Source: JALZCH01 sp036400075 (GTDB lineage: Bacteria > Acidobacteriota > Blastocatellia > Pyrinomonadales > Pyrinomonadaceae). From it: a stretch of DNA of 25,600 bases. Below are positions 8,585 to 14,876 of this stretch, piece by piece. The stretch lies in NCBI GenBank assembly GCA_036400075.1, contig DASWLV010000202.1, forward strand, positions 1-25,600, read 5' to 3'. Positions within the stretch are counted from its first letter, which is position 1. Every line of letters starts with the position of its first letter. The notes beneath the pieces were generated by a model, which worked only from the letters and a program-made list of their open reading frames with translations, did not search any database and was not told the DNA's origin. Position numbers and translations under genes: made by a program.

Positions 8585-8609
8585 ATTATCAACTCAGCAA
8601 AAGCTATAT

Positions 8610-10067
8610 TTAAGTGGATTTTAAAGCCGTCTCTAGTTTTTGCGTAATGGTTTTCATCGTTGGATATTTTTTCGGATTTGGATTGAGCAATTGCGAGACC
8701 AACATCTTTATTTCGTTCGGAACTTTTCGCCTTAAAATCTGTGGCGCATCATCTGCGCTTGTCACATTCGGTAATTCACCTTCAAACAAAAGATAAATAA
8801 TTGCTCCTAAGGCAAATAGATCGGGATTTATCCTACACTCTCTTGAAAAATTTTCGCTTTCTTCAAAAAATATTGGTGTCAAAGTGCTATACCAGACATA
8901 ATCCGGTCGGTTAATCGGACAAGCTCCCTCGAAGTCTATCGGTCTTAAGCTACCATCCTTGCTCATAATCAGATTGGCGGGTTTGCAATCTCTCCAGAAC
9001 CATCCTGCCGAGTGTATTTGAGTTATTAATCTCAATAGTTGAATCGCATATCTTATTGCTTGAGTGATACTGAGACGACGTTTCCTTTTTTGTAGAAAGG
9101 CGTGAAGAGTTTCGCCTTCGATAAATTCGGTGACAAGATAAAAACTTTTCACCGTTTCAAATGAAGAATAAATTTGAGGAACATTAACCCCAGCTTCGCG
9201 CAGAATTTTCAAAACGCGGCTTTCGTATCGAATCCGCCAAAAGCCATCGCGCCCGTCCCAATCAACTTCTCCGTTTTTTCGCCCTTCCTTTACCAGACAA
9301 AAACGCGGCAAGTCGCTGCTAAAATCCACAGCTTGATAGACACCGCCCTTGCCGCGCTGTGACAAGGCGCGAAACACTTTGTAATTTTTTGTCAATGGCG
9401 TTTCAGACGTTTCTGTTTGTGATGAAGTTTGCGGAAAAGGATTTGAAGCCCATTCGGGGTGAGGCGGTTGGGCATATCGCAAATCGGGAATCAATTCTCC
9501 ATCCCGGTCGTGAATTGCTAAAATTTTTGAACCGTCCGCATCTTTTAACTCAAAAGTTTTGAAGGCGCCATAGCGGTAATAAACAGAACTTTCCGGTTTA
9601 AGTTGAAAGTCAAAGGGGACAGATGAAGCGGGGAAATTTTCGGTTAATAGATGCAGTTTCTCGGCGAAAAAAACGGCTTGTTCGTTTGTTTGCGGATAAA
9701 CGGTGATGATTTTGCCTATTTGAGAGTAATTATAATAAATGCCGGAGTTGATTTTTTTTATTTCTCTAACAGAAACGGGAGCTTTGAATAATGCGCCTTG
9801 ACTTTTTAAAAAGGTTGCAACAGTTTCAAGAACCTCCGCCGCATTTAGAATAGTTGCCGAGATGTGGAGTTTCCAGCCCTGGTCAGGATCGTCTGGCTCG
9901 AAAATCCTGCTGTATCTCCAAACGGTTTCTTTTGAAACTATTGGGAGAAAACGATGACAAATCTCCAGCCACCGTTTGCTTAAAGATTTGGCTAAATTTA
10001 ATGAAGTTTCCTTATTAAATTTAGCCAAATCAAAAAAGTCGGTTTCATTTTCGGAAAATGCTTTCAA
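8610..10067 (-). CDS. Class III lanthipeptide synthetase-like enzyme (lyase + kinase, no cyclase)
   Basis: This 485-residue protein resembles the first two domains of LanKC/RamC enzymes. The N-terminal part has QGWKLHISA (63-71), GKIITVYP (118-125), VYYRYGAF (162-169) and PEW near 204-206, all in the order seen in LanKC lyase regions. A kinase domain follows: Gly loop near 236-245 (SQRGKGGVYQ), Lys260, Glu282, catalytic Asp360 and Asn365 in RDCKPANLI, and metal-binding Asp378 in IDFEGA (DFE instead of DFG, as is usual in LanKC proteins). LanKC enzymes phosphorylate Ser/Thr in a precursor, eliminate phosphate to give Dha/Dhb, then cyclise onto Cys with a C-terminal LanC-like domain. That last domain is absent; the gene ends normally 25 bp from the convergent kinase gene. 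The only start is TTG at 10067, bounded by an upstream in-frame TAA. A 120-residue candidate substrate is encoded 66 bp upstream. Confidence 0.82.
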   Translation of the reverse strand: MKAFSENETDFFDLAKFNKETSLNLAKSLSKRWLEICHRFLPIVSKETVWRYSRIFEPDDPDQGWKLHISATILNAAEVLETVATFLKSQGALFKAPVSVREIKKINSGIYYNYSQIGKIITVYPQTNEQAVFFAEKLHLLTENFPASSVPFDFQLKPESSVYYRYGAFKTFELKDADGSKILAIHDRDGELIPDLRYAQPPHPEWASNPFPQTSSQTETSETPLTKNYKVFRALSQRGKGGVYQAVDFSSDLPRFCLVKEGRKNGEVDWDGRDGFWRIRYESRVLKILREAGVNVPQIYSSFETVKSFYLVTEFIEGETLHAFLQKRKRRLSITQAIRYAIQLLRLITQIHSAGWFWRDCKPANLIMSKDGSLRPIDFEGACPINRPDYVWYSTLTPIFFEESENFSRECRINPDLFALGAIIYLLFEGELPNVTSADDAPQILRRKVPNEIKMLVSQLLNPNPKKYPTMKTITQKLETALKST

Positions 10068-10133
10068 AACTTTAAATTGGGAAAATTTCGAATAATCTTA
10101 TCAAATCCGCCTAATCGTTTTCATTTGATGCTG

Positions 10134-10496
10134 TTAATCCAAAATGGTTCCGACTCCGAAATCTAACGGAGCGCCCGTAGGTGAAGCCGGTCCGCAGGGA
10201 CCGTTTCCGAGGAGATAAACGCGGGCGAGATTTCTGTGAGAAGCTTCATTACCATAACCTGATCCTGATCCTGATCCTGATCCCGAACTCGATTCCGGCT
10301 CCGGCATTAGTTTAGCCAATTCGGCTTCGTTTTTAGCGAAGAGCCTCATATAATCTTTCCATTCATTAGAATTAGCGCCCTTCATTATTGCTGCATACGC
10401 TTTCCTCCGAACTTCATCCCCGGTCGGCGTGCTGCCGGTTCCATGCTCCTGCTGGATTTTTGCCATAACTTCTTTGATGTTGTCACTGATTGCCAT
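10134..10496 (-). CDS. Putative RiPP precursor peptide with Ser-Gly repeat
   Basis: The start at 10496 is fixed by a strong GAAGGAG site 5 bp upstream and gives 120 residues. Residues 1-66 look like a helical, charged leader (MAISDNIKEVMAKIQQ; EWKDYMRLFAKNEAELAKLM). At Pro65-Glu66 the character changes. Residues 69-82 are SSSGSGSGSGSGYG. Then come NEASHRNLARVYLLGNGP, a single Cys101 and a Ser/Thr/Gly/Pro-rich tail ending DFGVGTILD. There is no signal peptide or known enzyme motif. Leader-then-Ser/Gly/Cys architecture plus the position directly ahead of a LanKC-like gene suggests a substrate for Ser/Thr phosphorylation and dehydration. With only one Cys, at most one thioether could form. No protease or transporter gene is nearby. 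Alternatively it could be an ordinary small protein with a Gly-Ser linker; I do not recognise it as a characterised family. Confidence 0.7.
   Translation of the reverse strand: MAISDNIKEVMAKIQQEHGTGSTPTGDEVRRKAYAAIMKGANSNEWKDYMRLFAKNEAELAKLMPEPESSSGSGSGSGSGYGNEASHRNLARVYLLGNGPCGPASPTGAPLDFGVGTILD
10258..10284 (-). repeat. GATCCT hexamer tandem repeat inside the precursor gene
   Basis: Four to five near-identical GATCCT units, in frame, encode alternating Ser-Gly in the presumed core of the precursor peptide. Near-perfect repetition at DNA level, with the same Ser and Gly codons each time, suggests recent expansion by slippage. Each unit would add one modifiable serine. Confidence 0.85.
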
Positions 10497-10501
10497 AATT
10501 T

Positions 10502-10508
10502 CTCCTTC
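10502..10508 (-). promoter_or_regulatory. Strong ribosome-binding site of the precursor gene
   Basis: GAAGGAG on the minus strand lies 5 bp before the ATG at 10496. It selects this start over the in-frame upstream ATG at 10535 and implies high translation, as expected for a precursor peptide. The synthetase gene has no comparable site and a TTG start, so it should be translated much less. Confidence 0.75.
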
Positions 10509-10539
10509 AAATTTTTTGCAATATAAAACCTTCATTCTT

Positions 10540-10600
10540 TAACGCCCCAAAATAGATTGAAACCTATCACGCTGTTTATTTTTTTTACAAGTTTTGACTT
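10540..10600 (-). promoter_or_regulatory. Putative regulatory element, copy B, upstream of the precursor
   Basis: This is the second copy of the element at 5331-5402. On the minus strand it reads AAGTCAAAACTTGT, an A8 tract, then GC-TGATAG, 15 bases, GGGGCGTTA. It ends 43 bp before the precursor ATG, a sensible promoter position with the CGTTA box near -10 and TGATAG near -35. The A-tract would be an upstream element. Whether an ECF sigma factor or a repressor reads it is unknown. Confidence 0.5.
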
Positions 10601-11039
10601 AAAAGGATTATTTGAATTTTAAGAAGCCGTGTTCAGACTCTAATTTCAGCCGTGCAGGCGGCGTAAATAAAGAAGCCGGACGCAAAACTCCCAGCTAGAT
10701 TGAACAGAAAATTTCAGGCTCAGATTTGCGGGAAGAGAAATAGCTTTTGCACATTTTTAATGCATCGTTTTGTCGGTCAACAAATTCCAGACCTTTCACA
10801 TCCGGCTACTATCTTTATTGCGCTTTCAACTGGGAATCTGGAATTTGAACACAGTTTCTAAAAGATAGTTAGGTGTTATATCAAATTCTATGCTCTGTGT
10901 TTTCTCTCTGTGACTTCTCCGTGAACTCTGTGGTGAGTTTTTCTCAAGCGAAATTTCACCACAGAGTTCACGGAGAAGTCACAGAGAGCCGCAGAGATTC
11001 GGAGCATAAATTGTGAAATACCACCGATAGTTTTTAAGG
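10601..11039. other. 439-bp non-coding region upstream of the precursor promoter
   Basis: No plausible gene is seen. An 11-bp inverted match (CAAATTCCAGA at 10781-10791 with its complement at 10837-10847) could fold. The large 10890-11007 inverted repeat, listed separately, lies just downstream of the nuclease gene stop. Confidence 0.6.
10890..11007. repeat. Large inverted repeat with perfect 33-bp arms (CACAGAG family)
   Basis: Arms 10904-10936 and 10956-10988 are exact reverse complements around a 19-base spacer. The arms contain TCACCACAGAGTTCACGGAG and related words. Weaker complementarity continues outward to ATGCTC/GAGCAT at about 10890 and 11007. The same word family appears at 23871-23938, so this is a dispersed intergenic repeat. 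It lies just past the 3' end of the nuclease gene and may also stabilise or end that transcript. Confidence 0.85.
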
Positions 11040-12077
11040 CTATTTTGTGTAAATTGCTTCAAGCATTTTCGCCAGACGATAGCCTGCTTTGGCAATCTGA
11101 GTGCGTGCTGTTTCCTGCGCTTGAGCGTCATAAGCGGCAGCGTCTCCGCGCGAGATTAAATAATCCGTCACTTTTCTGCCGTTGACTTCGCGCTCGCGTT
11201 TTTCAGTTATTCGGAGGTTTTTGTAACCCGATTGCTTTGATTGCTTGAGCGAATCGGCTGCCCATTGCGAAGCCCATTGATAAATGTCGTTTCCCTGCGC
11301 GTTCCAACTGTTTTCCGGCGTGATTGATTCTTTTAAAAATCGTCCGAAAGTTTCCGGGCTGCGCGTTCGCTTTGCCGCAAACATCAAACGCTGGACGATT
11401 TCGACATCCCAGTAAAAATGCAGATTCGCTTCGCGTTCCGGGTCTTCCGGTTTTCCGAGAATAGGCTTGTATTTTAAAATGACTTTGTTGCCGCCCTGAT
11501 CGTCAAGAAATTTAAATTGTCTGATTCGCTGCGGATCGGTTTCGATTAGAATGTTGCTCAAATCGTTTTCGTTGATAAATCCCGCGCCGACGTGAAACGG
11601 CATATGCAAATCGCCGATGAGATGAATCAGCATTCGCAAGGCATTTCGCTCGGAAATCGGATGCTGCGGGTCTTCTTTTCCGGTTTTCAAACGGCGCACG
11701 GAAAAATTAATCATCTGCACGATGTCGTCCGGGCGTTTAAAACCTTCGCACGAAGTATAATCCGGGCAATCGAGCGGCAAATCAACGTAATGCCAAGTGT
11801 CGTTTTTGTCGTTTTTGTCGTTTGCCAAAAACGATTTTGTTTCCGGGTCTAAATCGTCTTCGTCGGCTCGGCGTTTGGTCGTGTCAGCCCAAACCGAAAC
11901 TCCGGCAATCGAATCGCCGAGCAGAATCTGCGTGATTCGATTCAACGTCGCGGGTTTCAGATAAGCTGCGGCTTCCGCGCCGACGGCGCGATGTCCTTCT
12001 TCGCCCCACGCGAAAACAGGAACGTTGGTTGAAAAAACGAAAGCGAAAACGAGAATTAAAGAATAGATTTTTTTCAT
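11040..12077 (-). CDS. Secreted S1/P1-family zinc nuclease
   Basis: The 345-residue protein has a signal peptide (MKKIYSLILVFAFVFSTN...) with predicted cleavage before Trp24. Cleavage exposes the N-terminal Trp whose backbone binds zinc in this family. The other metal ligands appear in order: His29 (WGEEGH), Asp65 (VWADTTK), His96 (TWHYVDLP), His152, Asp156 and His162 (HLIGDLHMPFH), His220 and Asp224 (NLHFYWD). All nine ligand positions of the trinuclear zinc site are thus present. The enzyme would hydrolyse single-stranded DNA or RNA, or 3'-nucleotides, in the periplasm or outside the cell, probably for phosphate or nucleoside scavenging. Length is usual for bacterial members with an extended loop (about 170-215). 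It stands alone: a terminator separates it from the gene upstream. Confidence 0.93.
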   Translation of the reverse strand: MKKIYSLILVFAFVFSTNVPVFAWGEEGHRAVGAEAAAYLKPATLNRITQILLGDSIAGVSVWADTTKRRADEDDLDPETKSFLANDKNDKNDTWHYVDLPLDCPDYTSCEGFKRPDDIVQMINFSVRRLKTGKEDPQHPISERNALRMLIHLIGDLHMPFHVGAGFINENDLSNILIETDPQRIRQFKFLDDQGGNKVILKYKPILGKPEDPEREANLHFYWDVEIVQRLMFAAKRTRSPETFGRFLKESITPENSWNAQGNDIYQWASQWAADSLKQSKQSGYKNLRITEKREREVNGRKVTDYLISRGDAAAYDAQAQETARTQIAKAGYRLAKMLEAIYTK

Positions 12078-12127
12078 TGCGCTAAATTGGAGTTTGATTA
12101 TAAACCCAAATGCGCTGTCGGGAAAAA

Positions 12128-12160
12128 GAAAAAGCGAATCATTCGACGATTCGCTTTTTC
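12128..12160 (-). terminator. Rho-independent terminator between zinc-ribbon and nuclease genes
   Basis: A perfect 13-bp stem (GAAAAAGCGAATC at 12128-12140 with its complement at 12148-12160) has a 7-base loop. The A/T-rich arm ends supply a T-run in the minus direction. It lies just after the zinc-ribbon gene and before the nuclease start, ending the upstream transcript. Confidence 0.85.
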
Positions 12161-12182
12161 TTCCTTCACGAAAATCTATTTT

Positions 12183-13115
12183 TTAATAACTCGGACTGTT
12201 GTTTAATCCGACCGGCGAAAGCGGCGAGCCGCTGCCGTTTAAATTGAGCAGATTTTCGCCCGGATTGACCGTGACGGTCGTGTTCCAAATCGCATATGAA
12301 TCCGTTCCGACTTTCGTGACGCCAAAAACGTAATAACTGTCTGGCTTTACATCTTTGAAAGTTCCTTTTCCGCCCGCGTCGGTCGTAACTCGATAAACAA
12401 TGTGCGGGTTGATTGCCGCCAAACATTTTTGGCGAGTCTCGCGGCGAGCCGGGTCAATCACGGCAGCCGCACAGGTCGAAGCTAAATCGCCTTCTTCAGG
12501 CTCAATATTGGCGCGGCTTAAAATTTCGTCCAAACTTTTATTGAGCAAATAGAATTTTTCCTGTCTCACGGGCTGTGTCGAGCCTGTTCTGCCCGCGACG
12601 GTCGCTTTGATTTCCAAATTGCCTGTGGTGGGTTGAACGACATTTGTCGTCGTGTTTGATGTCGAAGTTGTTCCGGTGGACGGATAAGCCGTTTGCGGAA
12701 CGCTCGAAACGGTCGAATCCGGTATTTGTGTGACCGGCGCAGTTGTAGTAGTAGCGGTTTCCGTTGTTCCGGTTTGCGCCCCGGCGTTCGTCACGGTGCG
12801 CGTTCGTGATGCGGTTTCGCTTTCTCTCAAACGCACGTTGACCTGTGTGCGGTTATCGTTTTCATCGGCGCTGTCTTCGCGCATCATCAAAAACATAAAC
12901 AGCGCGACGACCGCCAAAATGACGATAATCGGAATAAAAATCCAATTCGGAAAACTTTTATTTCTCGGCGTTTCCGTAACAATAATAGGCTCGCGCGCCG
13001 CAACCGGCGGTGGAACGACAATCGTCGGAGCTTCAAACGGGCGACCGCATTTCGGACATGCTACCGCCTGGTCGGAAACTTCGTTTCTACATTCGGGACA
13101 AATTACCAGTGCCAT
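12183..13115 (-). CDS. Zinc-ribbon membrane protein with Thr/Ser-rich linker and extracytoplasmic domain
   Basis: From the ATG at 13115, preceded by AAGGAGT 6 bp upstream, the protein has 310 residues. The N-terminus is a four-Cys zinc ribbon (Cys6, Cys9, Cys20, Cys23; CPECRNEVSDQAVACPKCGR). A Pro-rich segment leads to one transmembrane helix near residues 55-76 (FIPIIVILAVVALFMFLMM). Beyond it are a long Thr/Ser-rich, low-complexity linker (about 95-175) and a C-terminal domain of about 130 residues. That domain has two Cys (in STCAAAV and RQKCLAA) and a beta-rich segment (GGKGTFKDVKPDSYYVFGVT) that reads like a carboxypeptidase-regulatory or transthyretin-like fold. The topology is ribbon inside, beta domain outside. 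No enzyme motif is visible. The role is unknown, perhaps surface attachment or sensing. A longer in-frame start at 13160 is rejected for lack of a ribosome-binding site. Confidence 0.82.
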   Translation of the reverse strand: MALVICPECRNEVSDQAVACPKCGRPFEAPTIVVPPPVAAREPIIVTETPRNKSFPNWIFIPIIVILAVVALFMFLMMREDSADENDNRTQVNVRLRESETASRTRTVTNAGAQTGTTETATTTTAPVTQIPDSTVSSVPQTAYPSTGTTSTSNTTTNVVQPTTGNLEIKATVAGRTGSTQPVRQEKFYLLNKSLDEILSRANIEPEEGDLASTCAAAVIDPARRETRQKCLAAINPHIVYRVTTDAGGKGTFKDVKPDSYYVFGVTKVGTDSYAIWNTTVTVNPGENLLNLNGSGSPLSPVGLNNSPSY

Positions 13116-13328
13116 AAAACGACTCCTTTTTTTAAACGCCGAATCGTTTATCAGAATCAATTCGGCTAACTCTTGATTTTAAAACGCAAAGCGCGTTCCA
13201 GTTTTATTTTATTCAAAATTGATTATTAAACTGTTGAATCAGCATAACATACTCTTTCCAAGGCGATTTCGGCAAGTTCATTTTTCGTGTCTTGATATAG
13301 TACAATTGAACAAAAGGAATCAAATTTA

Positions 13329-13673
13329 ATGAGAGAACATCCGCAAAAAATCGAAGAGCTGCAAATTGAAATCGCCCGCGTCGGGGCGGAATTGCAAGCA
13401 GTTCGGGAAGAAATCGGAAGCCGTGAAGCGTTGATGACGCTTGATATTGTCACGGCGCGAGACGAAGGCGGCAAACCGCTTTATTCAAACGAATCGCTCA
13501 GAGCCGCCGCTTTGACTTTGGCAAAAGAGCAATCGGACGAATTAAACGAATTGAAAAATCGGGAAAAAACTATCGAACAAACACGCGGGGAAATGTTTGC
13601 GCGTCTCGAAAGATTAAGATTGGAATTCAAGCTCTTTCTGCTCGACCGGGAAGCGGAAATCAAACGGCAATAA
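13329..13673 (+). CDS. Small coiled-coil protein, function unknown
   Basis: The 114-residue product is almost wholly helical and charged. Heptad-like stretches at residues 1-35 (KIEELQIEIARVGAELQAVREEI) and 62-114 are separated by a short non-helical segment (TARDEGGKPLYSN). There is no signal peptide, transmembrane helix or Cys. An AAGGAA ribosome-binding site lies about 9 bp before the ATG. It is divergent from the zinc-ribbon gene and convergent with the repeat-protein gene, so it is a single-gene transcript ending at the strong terminator. It may be a structural or adaptor protein, but I cannot name a family. Confidence 0.8.
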   Translation: MREHPQKIEELQIEIARVGAELQAVREEIGSREALMTLDIVTARDEGGKPLYSNESLRAAALTLAKEQSDELNELKNREKTIEQTRGEMFARLERLRLEFKLFLLDREAEIKRQ

Positions 13674-13674
13674 A

Positions 13675-13703
13675 AAAAGGTCAGGTGAATTGCCTGACCT
13701 TTT
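13675..13703. terminator. Bidirectional terminator between convergent genes
   Basis: An 11-bp stem (AAAAGGTCAGG with CCTGACCTTTT) has a 7-base loop and A/T ends on both sides. It lies 1 bp after the coiled-coil gene and 23 bp from the stop of the convergent repeat-protein gene, so it can serve both. Confidence 0.88.
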
Positions 13704-13726
13704 GATTTCAATTTTTCGGAGCTAAA

Positions 13727-14701
13727 TTAATCAACTCTGCCGTGAATCTTCATCCGAACCAAATCTTCAACTTCTAATTTCGCGCTGCTCGCGGATCGTG
13801 CGCGTTGAATAAAAGCAGAATCAATTTTGAAAATTCGGAGTTTAACCAAATCTTCAACGTCTAAATTTTCCAATCCAGTAGTGCGAATTTCACGTATAAA
13901 ATCAGGCGTGATTTTAAAAATCCGCATTTTGACGAGCGTTTCCATCGGTTGATTTTCGCCGAATCCCATTTCTTTGACTTCGCGGGCAAATTTGGCGTCA
14001 ATCTTGAAAATCCGAGCTTTGACCAAATCTTCCAATTCCAGATTTTTAAACCCGATTGAAGCCATCTCGCTGGCAAATTCCGGCGTGATTTTGAAAATCG
14101 TAGCTTTGATAACGTCGTCAAACGAAAGATTCGGAAAACCTGCGGCTTTCAAATCGTCAATCGTTTTGACTCGAACGTCGAGCATTGCCGAGGCAAATTG
14201 TTTTTCTTCGTTCAAAGCATAACCGCGACTGTTCATCGCACTTATAAAGCTCTGGCTCGGCACTAATGTAAAACTTCCAGAACCTTTTCCGGCGTTAAAG
14301 CTTCCCTCAAACTGAAACGTTCCGGCTTCGCGCTGCAAACTGAAATTGACGTTTGAGCTGCCCGTCACTTGGTCGCGCGTCAAGCCCTGGAAATCCGAAA
14401 CCTCGTAGCTCGAACCGGAATTGCTCATTCCTCCTCGTTCCGTACGGCGTTTTAAGCTCAAATAAAGCGAATCTTTTTTAACGATTTCATCCTGTTCGTC
14501 CGCTTCGTGTTTTTTCGTGCGAGATTTGCCGAATTCAGCCGTCCACTCGCCGGTTATTTGCTGTTGAGCAGTAACGGGTTCTTCGCTGTTTAAATTATTA
14601 AAAGCTCCAACCTCGTTTGTTTCCGCGAATAGAACGAAAACAAACAAAACAAAAATTGCCAGAATTTGAAAATATGGCTTGCATTGAAAAAATTTTCTCA
14701 T
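13727..14701 (-). CDS. Exported protein with 29-residue helical repeats
   Basis: The 324-residue protein starts with a signal peptide or anchor (MRKFFQCKPYFQILAIFVLF..., about 1-33). Residues 50-145 form a beta-rich region (GEWTAEFGKS; NVNFSLQREAGTFQFEGSF). From about 150 to the end there are about six degenerate repeats of 29 residues. Their consensus is roughly F.NL..EDLVK.RIFKI...FIREM...G, for example LEDLVKARIFKIDAKFA and VEDLVKLRIFKIDSAFI. Similar repeats are known to me at the C-termini of BlaR1/M56-type metallopeptidase sensors in Acidobacteria and Bacteroidetes; here they occur without a peptidase domain. They probably form an alpha-solenoid for protein binding in the periplasm. The DNA repeats with an 87-bp period. 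No partner gene is adjacent. Confidence 0.8.
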   Translation of the reverse strand: MRKFFQCKPYFQILAIFVLFVFVLFAETNEVGAFNNLNSEEPVTAQQQITGEWTAEFGKSRTKKHEADEQDEIVKKDSLYLSLKRRTERGGMSNSGSSYEVSDFQGLTRDQVTGSSNVNFSLQREAGTFQFEGSFNAGKGSGSFTLVPSQSFISAMNSRGYALNEEKQFASAMLDVRVKTIDDLKAAGFPNLSFDDVIKATIFKITPEFASEMASIGFKNLELEDLVKARIFKIDAKFAREVKEMGFGENQPMETLVKMRIFKITPDFIREIRTTGLENLDVEDLVKLRIFKIDSAFIQRARSASSAKLEVEDLVRMKIHGRVD

Positions 14702-14795
14702 TTTTACGATCCTCAGTTTTTTAGAATTTAATTTCGGTCAATCATCTAAAGAACACCGTGCTTTTCAAATTTGTGACAAATTTTTTGATAGGAAA

Positions 14796-14861
14796 GTCCA
14801 ATAGCAACCCGACCGGATTTAAATTGAGCGGCGGCAAAATCTAAATCCGAAACTATTGGAC
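14796..14861. repeat. Nested hairpin downstream of lon
   Basis: An outer perfect 9-bp stem (GTCCAATAG at 14796-14804, CTATTGGAC at 14853-14861) encloses a second stem (CGGATTTA with TAAATCCG). It starts 16 bp after the Lon stop codon and no clean T-run follows. It may protect or end the lon transcript, or be a structured RNA element. Confidence 0.65.
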
Positions 14862-14876
14862 AGACATTAAAAGTCT

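Noticed and set aside
8585..8609. Idea that the LanKC-like gene is a frameshifted remnant of a longer gene with a cyclase
   Set aside because: Only 25 bp separate it from the convergent kinase gene, whose sequence shows no LanC-like remnant in any frame, and the kinase domain looks complete to its last helices.
14780..14795. Third copy of the shared element (TTGATAGG near 14785)
   Set aside because: TGATAG is present, but the GGGGCGTTA box at the fixed 15-base distance is missing.
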